From Fistulifera solaris (taxonomy: Eukaryota > Bacillariophyta > Bacillariophyceae > Naviculales > Stauroneidaceae), in the NCBI GenBank assembly GCA_030295235.1, contig AP026123.1:682001-746000 (forward strand): 64,000 nt of DNA, given 5' to 3'. Every line of letters begins with the position of its first letter. Position 1 is the stretch's first letter. Shown here piece after piece: positions 43,841 through 54,376 of this stretch. The notes under the pieces are model-generated. The model was given only the letters and a program-made list of their open reading frames with translations. It searched no databases and had not been told where the DNA came from. The position numbers were made by a program, and so were the translations under genes.

Positions 43841-44152
43841 AACTTTGGTGCGTCTCTGTGTTATATGAAATGGTAAAGAAATAATAAACTCGTACGACTT
43901 TGGATTAATGTCCATTCAACATGGATGCTTGGCTCATTTTCATTGCGATCACGGCATTGCAGACTTTCCGTCTGCCTCGAAATGCTGGCTCGGATTTTCT
44001 CTTTCAGCGTTCATTCAGCAAAGATACTTCAGACAGAATTTCCGCTTGCTTTATTTATAAAGGCCCGATAAATCAAGCATTTTTGATTACTGCTCTGCTA
44101 TTCTCGAAAGAACAAAACAAGGTAAGAGAGACACAACTCTTCTGCAAATGAA

Positions 44153-46357
44153 ATGAAGCACGTCGCTCTTTTCGTATTACTCATCGTAGTCAATGAGAAA
44201 ATTAAGCAATGTCAACCTTTCGCACCTTTCTTGCCAGCCAAAAGAGCATTGATGACGATACGGCGGAATCAATTCTTAGAAGCCGCACCGGAGACGACTT
44301 CGTCCTTGCACAATGCCAGTATAAATACGAATACAACAAAGAATGACATCATGTGGGAACCTTCGCAAAAATACGTTCAAGAAACACTCATGTACAAATT
44401 CAAGAAACACGTCAATATTCAGGGCGAAGGCTACGAAGAATTGTGGAAATGGTCGATCGAGCACAGCGATGAATTCTGGTCGACTTTGATGGACTTTTTG
44501 AATCTGCAGTACTCCGGATCAAAAATTCCTGTAAAAGAAGGAACGATTTTGCCGGATGTTGAGTATTTTCCGAATGTAAGAGTCAATTTTGCGGAAAATT
44601 TACTGAAACACGGTCATCCCAAGTCACCACTCGCACAATCCGAGGCTTTGGTATCTGTCTCGGAAGCCCGACCGGATATCCGATGGACGTTTGCTCGCTT
44701 ACGGGAAGATGCCAGTCGTGTGCAAAGTGCGCTTGCCAAAATGGGTATTACGGAACATGATGCAGTAGCTGCTTATTTGCCGAACATTGGGGAAACCATC
44801 CTGGCTATGTTGGGAACGACCAGCATCGGAGCCCTGTGGACTTCCACTTCGCCCGATTTCGGCGTACCTGCTGTCGTGGATCGCTTTTCGCAAGTTCTAC
44901 CGAAAGTTTTGTTCACTGCGAACGGCTATGTATCGAAAGGAGAACGCATCTCCATGTTGAACAAAATAGAAGACTTGATGGAGGCGTTACCTTCCATTCA
45001 ACGAGTTGTGATGATCCATCTGCTTGATGAAGAAAGAGAAGAATGGGCGTCAAACTCAAAACTAGCTAGCTCAACAGTGAGTTGGGAGAGCTTTCTCGAG
45101 GAAGGGTCTTGTGATGATGGAAGTGCTCCGGAAAACTATTTTACCCGACTAGCCTTTTCGCATCCGCAATTTGTTCTTTATTCTTCGGGAACGACCGGAT
45201 TGCCGAAAAGTATTGTCCACGGAGCTGGCAATACGCTTTTGCAGCACGCGAAAGAACTCATGTTGCATTCGGATTTGCGACCAAACGACCGGATGTTGTT
45301 CTTTACAACCTGTGGATGGATGATGTGGAATTGGATGATTTCCTCGCTCTACGCCGGCGCCACAGTCGTTTGTTGGGACGGTTTTGCTGCATATCCTCGC
45401 TTATCATCGCCATGGGATTTGGTCGAACGAGAAAAGATTACGCATTTGGGTACTACACCGCGTTATTTGCAAGCTTGTCGCGCTCGTGTCCGCCCGCATC
45501 GTGACAATGATTTATCCAAACTTCGTGTGATCCTTTCAACTGGCTCACCTCTCGCTCCACAAGATTTTGATTATGTTTATAACTATGTACACAAAGACGT
45601 TCTTTTGGCATCCATCTCCGGCGGTACGGATATTTGCTCCTGCTTTGCTCTCGGAAATCCTCTTTGCCAGTGCGAAAAAATGAATTGCAAGCAATCGGGC
45701 TGGGTCTCGATGTTTGTGCTTATGACAGTGACAACCGACAATCGGTTGTGGGCATCAAAGCTGAATTAGTGTGCAAGGCTCCTTTCATCGCAGCTCCTGT
45801 TGGCTTTTTTTGGTGACGATGATCAGAAAAGCAAGTACCGATCGGCCTATTTCCTAGATGAACCAGGAGTCTGGTTTCATGGTGATATGGTAGAAGTCAC
45901 CGGTTCTGTCGGGAAAGCGGGTGGGATGATCATATACGGCCGTTCCGATGCAACGTTAAATCCGGGTGGTGTTCGTATCGGCACATCCGAGGTATACCGT
46001 TTTGTTGAGTCCGTGGAGGCAGTGGTGGATTCGTTGGTCATTGGGGACGTGATAAAGTCCGGCAAGAGGGCCGGAGATGTCCGAGTTGTTTTATTTGTCA
46101 AACTCGAGGATGATCTGGCGCTAACACCCGCAATAGAAGAGAAGATTCGAACCACTGTTCGCACCGGAGCTTCAGAGGCGCATGTTCCTGCTGTTATCCA
46201 ACAGGTGCAGAAGATTCCTTACACCAAATCAGGCAAGAAGATTGAAATCGCAGTGCGCAACTTGTTTGCTGACGGGACTTTACCCAATAATTTGGGCGCG
46301 CTTCTAGATCCTAGTGCCTTTGACGAGTACCTAAGATTGGCGGAAGCGGGTCTGTAA
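44153..46357 (+). CDS. AACS: Acetoacetyl-CoA synthetase with N-terminal presequence (two frame breaks)
   Basis: This enzyme activates acetoacetate to acetoacetyl-CoA using ATP and belongs to the acyl-adenylate family. Motifs: the AMP-binding P-loop-like YSSGTTGLPKSIVHGAG, TTCGWMMWNWM, SISGGTDICSCF, and in the C-terminal part PGVWFHGDMVEVT, YGRSDATLNPGGVRIGTSEV and the lysine segment KIPYTKSGKKIE. The sequence order follows AACS more than acetyl-CoA synthetase. Unlike the usual cytosolic enzyme, it begins with a hydrophobic stretch MKHVALFVLLIVV and CQPFAPFLP, a possible secretory or plastid signal. Two breaks need correcting: one base more at CC 45659-45660, and one fewer in the seven-T run 45805-45811. 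The corrected length is 734 residues. It is flanked by direct copies of a dispersed repeat. Confidence 0.92.
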
Positions 46358-46479
46358 AGTCTCTCTCGTGTGACTCTAGTTTTGTTGAATTTTCCTATAA
46401 GGAAGTATTCGATTTTGCAGTGCACTCAAGTTCAAGTCTAGTTTATGGCGGAACGCGGTGCGGGTGTAGCCGTAATCCA

Positions 46480-47042
46480 TTTACAGTGGTTCAGAATTTC
46501 CGTCTGTCTCAAAATAGGAAGAACCGAATCCACTACCAGGTATAGTCCAAAGTGTGGGCTCAACTTATCTACGAGTGCACGTCAGTCATGAATCATTTTT
46601 TCTTTCGAGCAACAATGTTACCGTACCTAAATTTCGTCTTTCGCCAAATTTTCTTGTGCTCAATCTATCGATGTTGCAATGCAATAATCTTTAGCAGCGT
46701 TTTCATTGTCCGCCTTGATAATTTTTCAGTCGAAAAGTCTGTGAACGTTTTCTGTGGTAAGTTACTATAGACCAAAGTGTTGTCTGTAATTCACCACAAC
46801 TGCACTTCAAAAATGAATTAATTCTTTGGAGCGACAATTTTACTTACAAATCGTTCCTTCAGCTAACCTATTGAACTCCATTTGTGGTTGCTGCAATGCA
46901 ATAGTCTTTAGCCTTGTTTGCATTGAAAGTCATTATTTTTACGTTGAAGAGCCTTACGAAACGCATTCCTCCGTATTTACTATAGACCCAAAGTGTTCGT
47001 TCAGGGAGATCACGACTGCATTTCAGTCATGAGTCATGAATC
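46480..47042 (+). repeat. Degenerate tandem cluster of the dispersed hairpin repeat
   Basis: Three degenerate units begin near 46541, 46767 and 46981 (TATAGTCCAAAGTGT, TATAGACCAAAGTGT, TATAGACCCAAAGTGT), 226 and 214 bases apart. The first two share downstream sequence such as GTTGCAATGCAATAATCTTT / CTGCAATGCAATAGTCTTT. This fills most of the region between AACS and the next gene; no coding sequence is seen. Confidence 0.75.
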
Positions 47043-47394
47043 AGTATTATTTGTCCAAGCCAGATTGTCACCTCACCAACTTTTTCATTTTGCTAAAAAA
47101 GCAATACCTGGTATCCTGAGCCCGAGCAGCATATGCAATGCACGTCTCGCTTGTTGACTGTTGACTGTTGACGTCGAAAACCCTGAAGAGCTGTTAATTC
47201 ACTCTGCGACACTGCACAGCACCACTCACTGCACTGCACTACTAACTGTGGCTTCAAAGTCGTTCGTCCGTCAACCCAAGAAAAGTGAAACGTGTAATTA
47301 CGCGACAAGGGTGATGAAAATAAGGTGTCGAAACTCAAACGAGACGAAAAGCAATGCAAAATCGGAGCTCTCATTACTTACATCAAGTTCCGGC

Positions 47395-50300
47395 ATGAAA
47401 CGACCAAGCGTTATATCTTCCTGTTTCTCTATCTGCTGGGTCGGAGCTGCTCTAATATCGATATCATGGCTTGCCGCGGGGAGCCAATCTAATGCACCCA
47501 TACAGCCTCCCCCTCCCCCACCCAAACCGACCGACCGGAAAACATCTCCTTTGCATACTGTCGAAGCTAATGACACTGAACAGCAGCCACAACAAAAAAC
47601 CCACTCAATTCAACATGTTGATCGACCACCTCCACCGCCGCAACGCTCTTCCTCTCCAGGTGTGTCGTCGTATCAGCAACAACCGAACTCAATTATTATG
47701 CCTCCACCTCCCCGAATTCAGTCCACGGCTAGTACATCTGGTGCAAACAATTCCATACAATCTGAGAAGAAACTTCTCGATACAAATATTGAAGAGTCTG
47801 CCGAAGGCATGAATTCTGAGCAGACCGCTGCTAGGCAGCAAACACAACAGCAACCTGAGATGATATCTCCTATCGAGAGAAGCCATGTCACTCCACTTGT
47901 CGGTTCTCAACGACAGGAGACCCAGCTACAGCGACCACCCATTACACCGTCGAGGCCGTCAGTGACTTTTGAAGGAAGGAGTAATTATAGAGAAATAGAA
48001 AAGCCGCCGATAGGCATTCCTCCCCGCCCTGGCGTTGATTCGACGTATCGACAACCCCCCAACGTCCCTCCCCCGGGAACATTTCACGCACAAAGACATG
48101 ATCCACGGACTGGACCGCCACCAGCTGTCCCGAGTCGTCAACCCTATCCGAACCGTCCTCCGTCGGCTGGTTACCGGCAACCAAGGCGGCAACAGTCGGC
48201 ACTGACGCAGTTATGGAAAAAAGTAGAACGTAGCTTGGATGGTTTAGCCGATCTGGAAGATGTCGTCACCGAGAGAGCACAGCAGCTGTATTCAACGGCC
48301 AAAGAAAGTGTTTCGTCAGTCTACAAACGACCCTTGGATGGGAGAAGCTCGGACAATGACCACGACCTTGCTTCTTCGGTCACGGTGCCGTCATTGCGGA
48401 TATGGTCGAAGTCTCGTCCCAGCAAGCCAGCCACGACAGCAATTCCACAGATGGATATGTCACGGTTCACCAAGAAGATTGCCACTGGAGAACGTACACC
48501 CGAAGTGGTGTCCGGAGCTGCAAAGGAAAAGTTACCGTGGGAAAATACGGCTGCTTCCAGTGAGGTTCCGGCCAGTCCGTTTGCTAAAGCAATGATCCAA
48601 GAGTCGGTAGTCACGACAGATACAACCGGTGCACTAAGTGATTATGAAAAGAAGCAGGATAGTGCGACACCATTTGGTCCTAGTTTTACGAAGAAACCCC
48701 CTGATCACTCTGGCAACAGCACGAAACGGATGATTCGAGCCAATGGTGGTGCATCCACACCTCCCTTTCGCAACCCAACAGACCCACTTGACTCTCAACG
48801 GTTGTCGCGACCCCCGTTGGAACGTCCAATGGCACCTCCGGGTCGACCTTCGCCACCAAGACACATTCCTCCCACGAGGGCAGGTCCTCCACCGACACGA
48901 AGGCCCCCCGCAAAAAGGTTACTTGGACGATGATGACGAAGAGGATAAGTCAATCGTTCAGAAAATGATGAAAGCCCTTCCTGGTATTCCCCGATTTTCC
49001 TTCTTTCGTCGGAGTCAGTTTGATTCTTCGGCTTCCGCTACGTGGGATGCGTGGAATGCGGGTGATAGTGATACAGCGGAAGCATCGGCGGGTTTCTTTG
49101 GAAGAATATTTGGCTCGAATGCAGGTCATCGTTCCTCGCCCAAAGCGCCGCGCCAACCGACCACAAAATCCATGTCTGCGCCTTTACAAAGCTTCATGGA
49201 TAGATGCGACGATGGAAAAACGTTTTCTTTACTGAATCCGGCGGAAAGAGCAAGAAGCCGAAATATCGGGCGCACCCTAGCTGCGCTAGATACTGTTGCT
49301 CTTGCGTTCGCTCTCCTTGGTCTGAAACAGTTACCAAAGCTCGAACATATCATGCTTCCGCACTCTTTATCAGAAGCATTTCGTGGTAGCCTTCCTCAAT
49401 TTGCACATTGCGTTATGGCTGGCATGGATACGTGGGCGCCCTTTGCTTTTCTTGCTGCCTTTCTGACAGTACAAACGAGACAGCTTATTTTGAGAGCTAA
49501 ATTAAGATCGTTGGTGCAAACCATGGATGCTTCAATTTCCGAGGAAGCTCAGTATGGCGCTTTATTTCTGAGACTCTACACCTCATCATCATTTGTCCGA
49601 GATGTCAGCGAAAGGTTAAGAAAGGCTGCGCATTCTCAGCTTACGGCGCGAATAGACTTGACTCGATTGCGTGCTCTGGTAACAATTTCCCTGGTGTCAA
49701 TGTTATTGATGACAGTGCCCATCTTCACTCCCCCTAATGATGGCTCTGTTTGGGGCATTGCAACACATTTTCGATTTCAAGCTTTTGCACTCATGGCCGA
49801 TAGAATGGAAGGCTCTTATGACAAATATTATCTCCTCATGGTCCGCATTTGCTAGCAAGGCGAAATTGTTAATAACCGAAGAGCTCGAACAAATGTCAGG
49901 TCATCCAAAGCAAGTCGTTTTCGGCTTGTCAATCGCTGCGGCTCTTCTAATGGTAAGCCGCTTGCCAGTAAGCAGTCAACGCAATATGGAAGCTGAAGTG
50001 ACGGAAACAGACGAAGAGGAAGATGCACAATTTGTTAAGTTCACCGAGCAAGTGTCCAATTTAGGTATATCAAGTGCAAGTCGACTTGCTCTGTTGTCTG
50101 ATGCGGGCGGAATCGATTCGGCTCTTGAACGCTGGAGATTGTTGATCCCACGCGGAGCTGACCTCGCAAATTCGCGAAGGTCATTGAAAACTATCTTGCA
50201 GATCACGTGGAAAGGACTGGTATCAGCCATCATACTTGCACTACCACTTGAATTTTATTACTCCGGCATCTTTTCATCTTCATTTCCTCAGTGGGGATCA

Positions 50301-51413
50301 TTGATGGATGTTTCATGTGTTCTTCTTTTGACGCAGTTTCTTTCATTGAAAGCTCTGTCGTCGTCACTGTTTGCAGACCAATACAAAGGAGCGGTAGCAG
50401 GGTTCGTCATGTCGTTGCGGAAGGCAACGAACGAGAGACTGAGCCGACTGAATGCACCACCTGCTAACTTACAACAGCAAGTAGCGATCTCTCCGTCTGC
50501 GGGACTCGAGGTAAAGGATTTGTGGGCCGCGCATACGACCAAAAGGGCTTGGGCAGTCCGTGGGGTTAATATTGAATGCCGCAGTGGAAACATCCTCTTG
50601 ATTTTGGGAGATGATTCAGCGGGCAAATCACGTTTACTAACGACACTTGCTGAAACGGTTGCGCGCCCGCCGCCTCAGGCATTAACGACGACTCGTGTAC
50701 GCGGAAGCATTCGCGTAGCTGGTATTGAGGTCAACAAGTGGGATCACAAACTTCTCCAAAAGAGGGTATGGCCTGTTTTGCACGACGTCCGGAGCATGAG
50801 TGACTTCGCCCAAGTCTTATCTGGGATGTCATTAGAAGAAATCTTGGAGCCTTCTGGCGGTATACGCTATTTGGAATTATCGCATCGTCCTGGTCCGAAT
50901 GAACGTGCGACTATGATGCTTGCTTTAAAACTTGCTGGCCTCTACTCATCGCTTCTTCCCAAACTTCCCTCTAAGCTTTCGACAGTTGTGACGGCCAATG
51001 AAGAAGACACTAGACCTTCTGCACTCCGCCCGCTGTATTCTATGTTATCACCTGCAGAATGGTCGAAGTTGTTGCTTGCGCGCATCTTCTCGCAAGCTAT
51101 CTACGAGAACGATAATTCAGCCAGTAACAGTGATAACTTGGAAAATTGCCTTGTTGGGTCGTTGCTCCTTTTGGACGATGCAACCTTGTACCTGCCAGAA
51201 GTGGAGGAAGCCCGTTTGATTCGCGATTTACGAGCAACAGGCGCCGCTACTATCTTGACTTCAAATCGTTGGGCACTTGGTCGACTTGCGGATCAGATAG
51301 TAGTAATGAGGGATGGAGCTATCTTGGAAAGTGGCACGCATGCGGAGCTATTGAGTCGAGGACCTCAACAATCTTTATACGCCGCAAAGTGGCATGCTAT
51401 GACATCTCAATAA
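47395..51413 (+). CDS. Divergent ABC-ATPase-like membrane protein with Pro-rich N-terminus (two frame breaks)
   Basis: The corrected product is about 1338 residues. It begins with a signal-peptide-like start (MKRPSVISSCFSICWVGAAL) and a long Pro/Gln-rich region (PPPPPP, repeated RPP/PPPR motifs). Hydrophobic helices follow, e.g. IGRTLAALDTVALAFALLGL and FGLSIAAALLMVS. The C-terminal 300 residues resemble an ABC nucleotide-binding domain: P-loop LGDDSAGKSRL, Walker B-like SLLLLDDATLYL, and ADQIVVMRDGAILESGTHAE, typical of ABC exporters. The catalytic Glu after Walker B is Ala-flanked Asp (D-D), the signature is SPAEW in place of LSGGQ, and the switch His is absent (LTSNRW). It is therefore probably a weak or inactive ATPase. 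Breaks: one base fewer at 48904-48916 (C6 or A5) and at the C run 49730-49734. Upstream frame is open to 47161. Confidence 0.65.
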
Positions 51414-51493
51414 AGCTATTACGACACTGTCGATGAACAAAATCCCAATTTCTATCATTATAGCATTTACTGAAAAAGCAGCGGAGAATGGAT

Positions 51494-52327
51494 TTAAAAG
51501 GTAGCCTCTCCGTCGCCATCCACGCTCACATCATTGTCAGAGTCGTAATAATTCGTTGTGTAATCTTCAACTTCCTCTTCGTCCATGTCCTCCAGTTCTT
51601 CGCCAATCTCTTCGTCTTCTTCTTGCAGTTGTTCTTCCGTAGCTTGTATTTTCTCTTCTTCTGCCAATAGATCCGTAAGAGTCTTCCGTTGTGGATTACG
51701 TGCCTCGCGGGCCGATTCGAGTTGTTTTCGGGTGCTCAATAACTCTGCTGGAAAGTATCGTTCGTCGGTGGCTAATTTGCTATACACCTTTTGCCTTTCT
51801 ATAGACGCACTGGTTATTGTGACAGGGACTTCTGTTTCGTTCTCATTCAATTCATTACTGCTCATAGGATTAATTCCCTGATGACCGCTCATGGACAAAA
51901 GCACATTCTGATCCGGGGCGGTTCGTATTGTTTGTTGACCGTATCGAGCGACATCGGTCATGGGATTCTGCTGCACAAAATGTGACGATTTGTTCAATGC
52001 TTCAAAAAGCTGTCGCTGTTTTTGTATCATCGAAACGACAGTAGCTGGTCGTTTTGCTATAACAATTTGTTGTGCTTGTCCCGATTCTTCTGTTTCTTCT
52101 TCTTTGATCACAAAAGGGTTCGAGGATGTCGGATGCGCCGCATCGTTGCCAGAAGACTGCCATAAAATATCCGGATATAAAGAAGGACGAACAATTTCCT
52201 GTATTGACATCATTTCACGATCATTGTCTAGACCAGCTTCTTGCGCTGACCGCTTGAGTAATAGTTTGGACTGAGACAACGGGCCGGATCCTCGTCCTCT
52301 GCCACGACCTCGGCCGCGACCGGACAT
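51494..52327 (-). CDS. RNA polymerase III subunit Rpc31/RPC7-like
   Basis: This 277-residue protein begins MSGRGRGRGRGRGSG, an Arg-Gly start typical of the Rpc31/POLR3G family. The middle has the short conserved-looking segments LYPDILW and KLATDERYFPAELL. The C-terminus is highly acidic with EELEDMDEEEVEDY and a final DYTTNYYDSDNDVSVDGDGE, like the acidic D-Y-x-x-x-Y-Y-D tail of Rpc31. In Pol III, this subunit belongs to the initiation heterotrimer. The frame is open 14 codons further upstream (MERYIVSK), but the RGRG start at 52327 matches the family. The frame is intact. Confidence is moderate because the family is poorly conserved. Confidence 0.7.
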   Translation of the reverse strand: MSGRGRGRGRGRGSGPLSQSKLLLKRSAQEAGLDNDREMMSIQEIVRPSLYPDILWQSSGNDAAHPTSSNPFVIKEEETEESGQAQQIVIAKRPATVVSMIQKQRQLFEALNKSSHFVQQNPMTDVARYGQQTIRTAPDQNVLLSMSGHQGINPMSSNELNENETEVPVTITSASIERQKVYSKLATDERYFPAELLSTRKQLESAREARNPQRKTLTDLLAEEEKIQATEEQLQEEDEEIGEELEDMDEEEVEDYTTNYYDSDNDVSVDGDGEATF

Positions 52328-52440
52328 GCTTGCAATTGAATTTCTCTTCGAGACAATGTACCTTTCCAAGGGTTATTAAACAAGCTGCATGTTAATTTAG
52401 TCTGCTGATAATAAATAAAGAAAAAAGGTCGATTGGCTGG

Positions 52441-52761
52441 TTATAAATGAGGGACAATGCCACAAATGTATGCTTCTTCTGCCAATTTTCGCTTGGTTTC
52501 AAGGCAACCACCGATCATGGCGCGATCGGAACGTGGTGAAGAATAGATCCGCCTGTCCTTCGTTCCGTGGTCTGCATTAGTGACTGCCAATGAAAAGCAT
52601 TCCCGTTGAAAGGTCGTCGTCGATACCGGTCCATCTTTCGTATACGCTAAAGTGTATCGTCCTATGTACTCCATTTGTATGCACCAGTACCGCTTGAAGG
52701 GCATGCGCGCAGCTCGTGTCAATCGCTGACGTCTTCTCGAAAGTATCTTCCGCTTGTTCAT
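52441..52761 (-). CDS. Unknown 106-residue protein (tentative)
   Basis: An intact small frame with ATG at 52761 lies between the Rpc31-like gene and the Mpv17-like gene. It is basic at the N-terminus (MNKRKILSRRRQRLTRAAR) and then has WCIQMEYIGRYTLAYTKDGP and ECFSLAVTNADHG. I see no family match. Its position in the same strand, about 115 bases upstream of the Rpc31-like start, could mean a separate small gene or chance. Base composition does not look low-complexity. Confidence 0.35.
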   Translation of the reverse strand: MNKRKILSRRRQRLTRAARMPFKRYWCIQMEYIGRYTLAYTKDGPVSTTTFQRECFSLAVTNADHGTKDRRIYSSPRSDRAMIGGCLETKRKLAEEAYICGIVPHL

Positions 52762-53189
52762 TTCAAAAGGATCCGAACTTCAAACCTTGGCGTGCTCCTT
52801 CTTCGAACTTTCTTCTGCTTCCTCCTCTGCCTCACGATTGTCCTTGTGCAGCAATAAGACAACAACTAGTTGATACTATTCATTTTCTCAAAGGTACGTT
52901 GGAAGGAGAGCCATGCTGCTAGAGAGAAAATGCGCGTTCCTATTTGCGACAGAGCACTTGTTCGTTGGCGTGAACGATGTTGAATCTCCGCTCGTTGCGA
53001 GTGTTGAAGGTTTCGTCGTTCCGCCGGACCATGAACATGCTCTTACTCTGGAGCGCTAAAGTGATTATGGCTTTCCTTGAGTATGTAGGGGCTTGTCTAT
53101 AGTCTAGCACATAATGAGAACGCTCACATTTGTTTTTTCTTTCTTCTAACTTTGACTTGAATTATTGTGGACCGCAGATTTCATTGACA

Positions 53190-53213
53190 ACGACGACGAC
53201 GACGACGACGACA
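53190..53213 (+). repeat. GAC trinucleotide microsatellite
   Basis: Eight perfect CGA/GAC units sit 10 bases before the Mpv17-like ATG. They read as poly-Asp if translation starts at the upstream frame, but the family start is downstream. Confidence 0.85.
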
Positions 53214-53221
53214 CTTTCAAC

Positions 53222-53758
53222 ATGAGCGGTTTATGGGCACGTTACAACAAGATGCTGGACGCACAGCCTCTCTTGACAAAGGCTTTGACTTCCTTGACTG
53301 GGTTCACTTTGGGTGATGTTTTGGCCCAAAAATTCGTCGAACCGACCGACAAGCCCTACGATTTGATGCGAACGGTGCGATTGGGAAGTTTCGGCTTTCT
53401 CATTCATGGTACCACAGGACACTACTTTTACGGCTTTCTGGACGGAAAGTTGCCCGGAACGGCTCCGATGACCGTGGCTACCAAGGTCGCTATCGATCAG
53501 ACGATCTGGAATCCTATTTTCGGTCTCATGTTCTTTGGTTACCTCAACTTTGTGGAGGGCAAGAGCTTTGAAGATTACACCAACAAGATCAAGGCGGATC
53601 TCAAAACGGCGGTCATGGGATCTTGGGCAGTTTGGGTCCCGGCTCACACAATCAACTTTGCCTTTATTCCTCCCAGCCAGCGACTGCTCTACATCAACAG
53701 CATTCAAATCGGCTACAATGTTTTCTTGTCATTCTTGGGAAACAAAAAGGTAGAATAA
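53222..53758 (+). CDS. Mpv17/PMP22 family membrane protein
   Basis: Mpv17/PMP22 proteins are small four-helix membrane proteins of peroxisomes and the inner mitochondrial membrane, thought to form channels. The 178-residue product has the family wording: LWARYNKMLDAQPLLTKALT near the start, TGFTLGDVLAQ, a glycine-rich GTTGHYFYGFLDG, KVAIDQTIWNPIFGLMFF, and the C-terminal WAVWVPAHTINFAFIPPSQR with YINSIQIGYNVFLSFLGN. The length fits the family. ATG at 53222 is chosen over the upstream frame (which would add poly-Asp) because the homology starts there. The frame is intact. Organelle is uncertain. Confidence 0.9.
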   Translation: MSGLWARYNKMLDAQPLLTKALTSLTGFTLGDVLAQKFVEPTDKPYDLMRTVRLGSFGFLIHGTTGHYFYGFLDGKLPGTAPMTVATKVAIDQTIWNPIFGLMFFGYLNFVEGKSFEDYTNKIKADLKTAVMGSWAVWVPAHTINFAFIPPSQRLLYINSIQIGYNVFLSFLGNKKVE

Positions 53759-54149
53759 GCGAGATCATATATCATATTCAGAAGAAAGAGTTTGTTTGGT
53801 TGATAAAACGTCATTATTTCTTGATTTGCAACGCTTGGTTTGCTTCAAGACAGAGGGTCGGTTTACTTGTCGTTCGTCGCGTACTATATGCTACAACCCT
53901 ATTCGCTGTTTAAAACGATCGTCGTCTAGTACAAGGCTCAACGATTTTTAAGGTTTGCGTCTAATCGTTGAAGCTATACGACGTCGGTAGTGCTTTGTCG
54001 AGGTGGATGTTAGCTATAGCACATAGTGACACTGATGGGGAAAAGCAAACAAAATTTGTCGAGAAAGATAAAGTGATTATTTCTTTAGTAAATTGAGCCT
54101 TCCAATGTCGAGCCTTAATCTGTCAAAGCTGCAATCGAGAGATTTCGTA

Positions 54150-54376
54150 CTAGCCGAAAGCAGCTTTTGCCATATTGACATTCTCGTTGTCCTTAACAGT
54201 CTTTCTCGTGACTTCCTTTCGCTCTGCTTCGCGTTCATTGATCTTCTTGAAGAACTTTTCTTCATCGGATGCTCCAGGAGTAAAGGCCGTCTTGAGCGAT
54301 TCTTTCGTCTCGCGCTCTTTCTGCTTTTCGGCCTCCTTCTCCTTGTTCTTTTGAGGAAAAACATCATATCCGCCAT
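54150..54376 (-). CDS. Small charged protein, about 75 residues (frame break)
   Basis: From ATG 54376 the protein starts MADMMFFPQKNKEKEAEKQK when one base is added to the A run 54357-54361. It continues as a highly charged helix with KTAFTPGASDEEKFFKKINE and ends NVNMAKAAFG. Without the base, the frame reads an Arg/Ser-rich sequence that looks like an out-of-frame product. The regular charged-helix composition and length that becomes a multiple of three support the correction. I do not recognise a family. An upstream exon instead of the frame break is possible. Confidence 0.5.
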
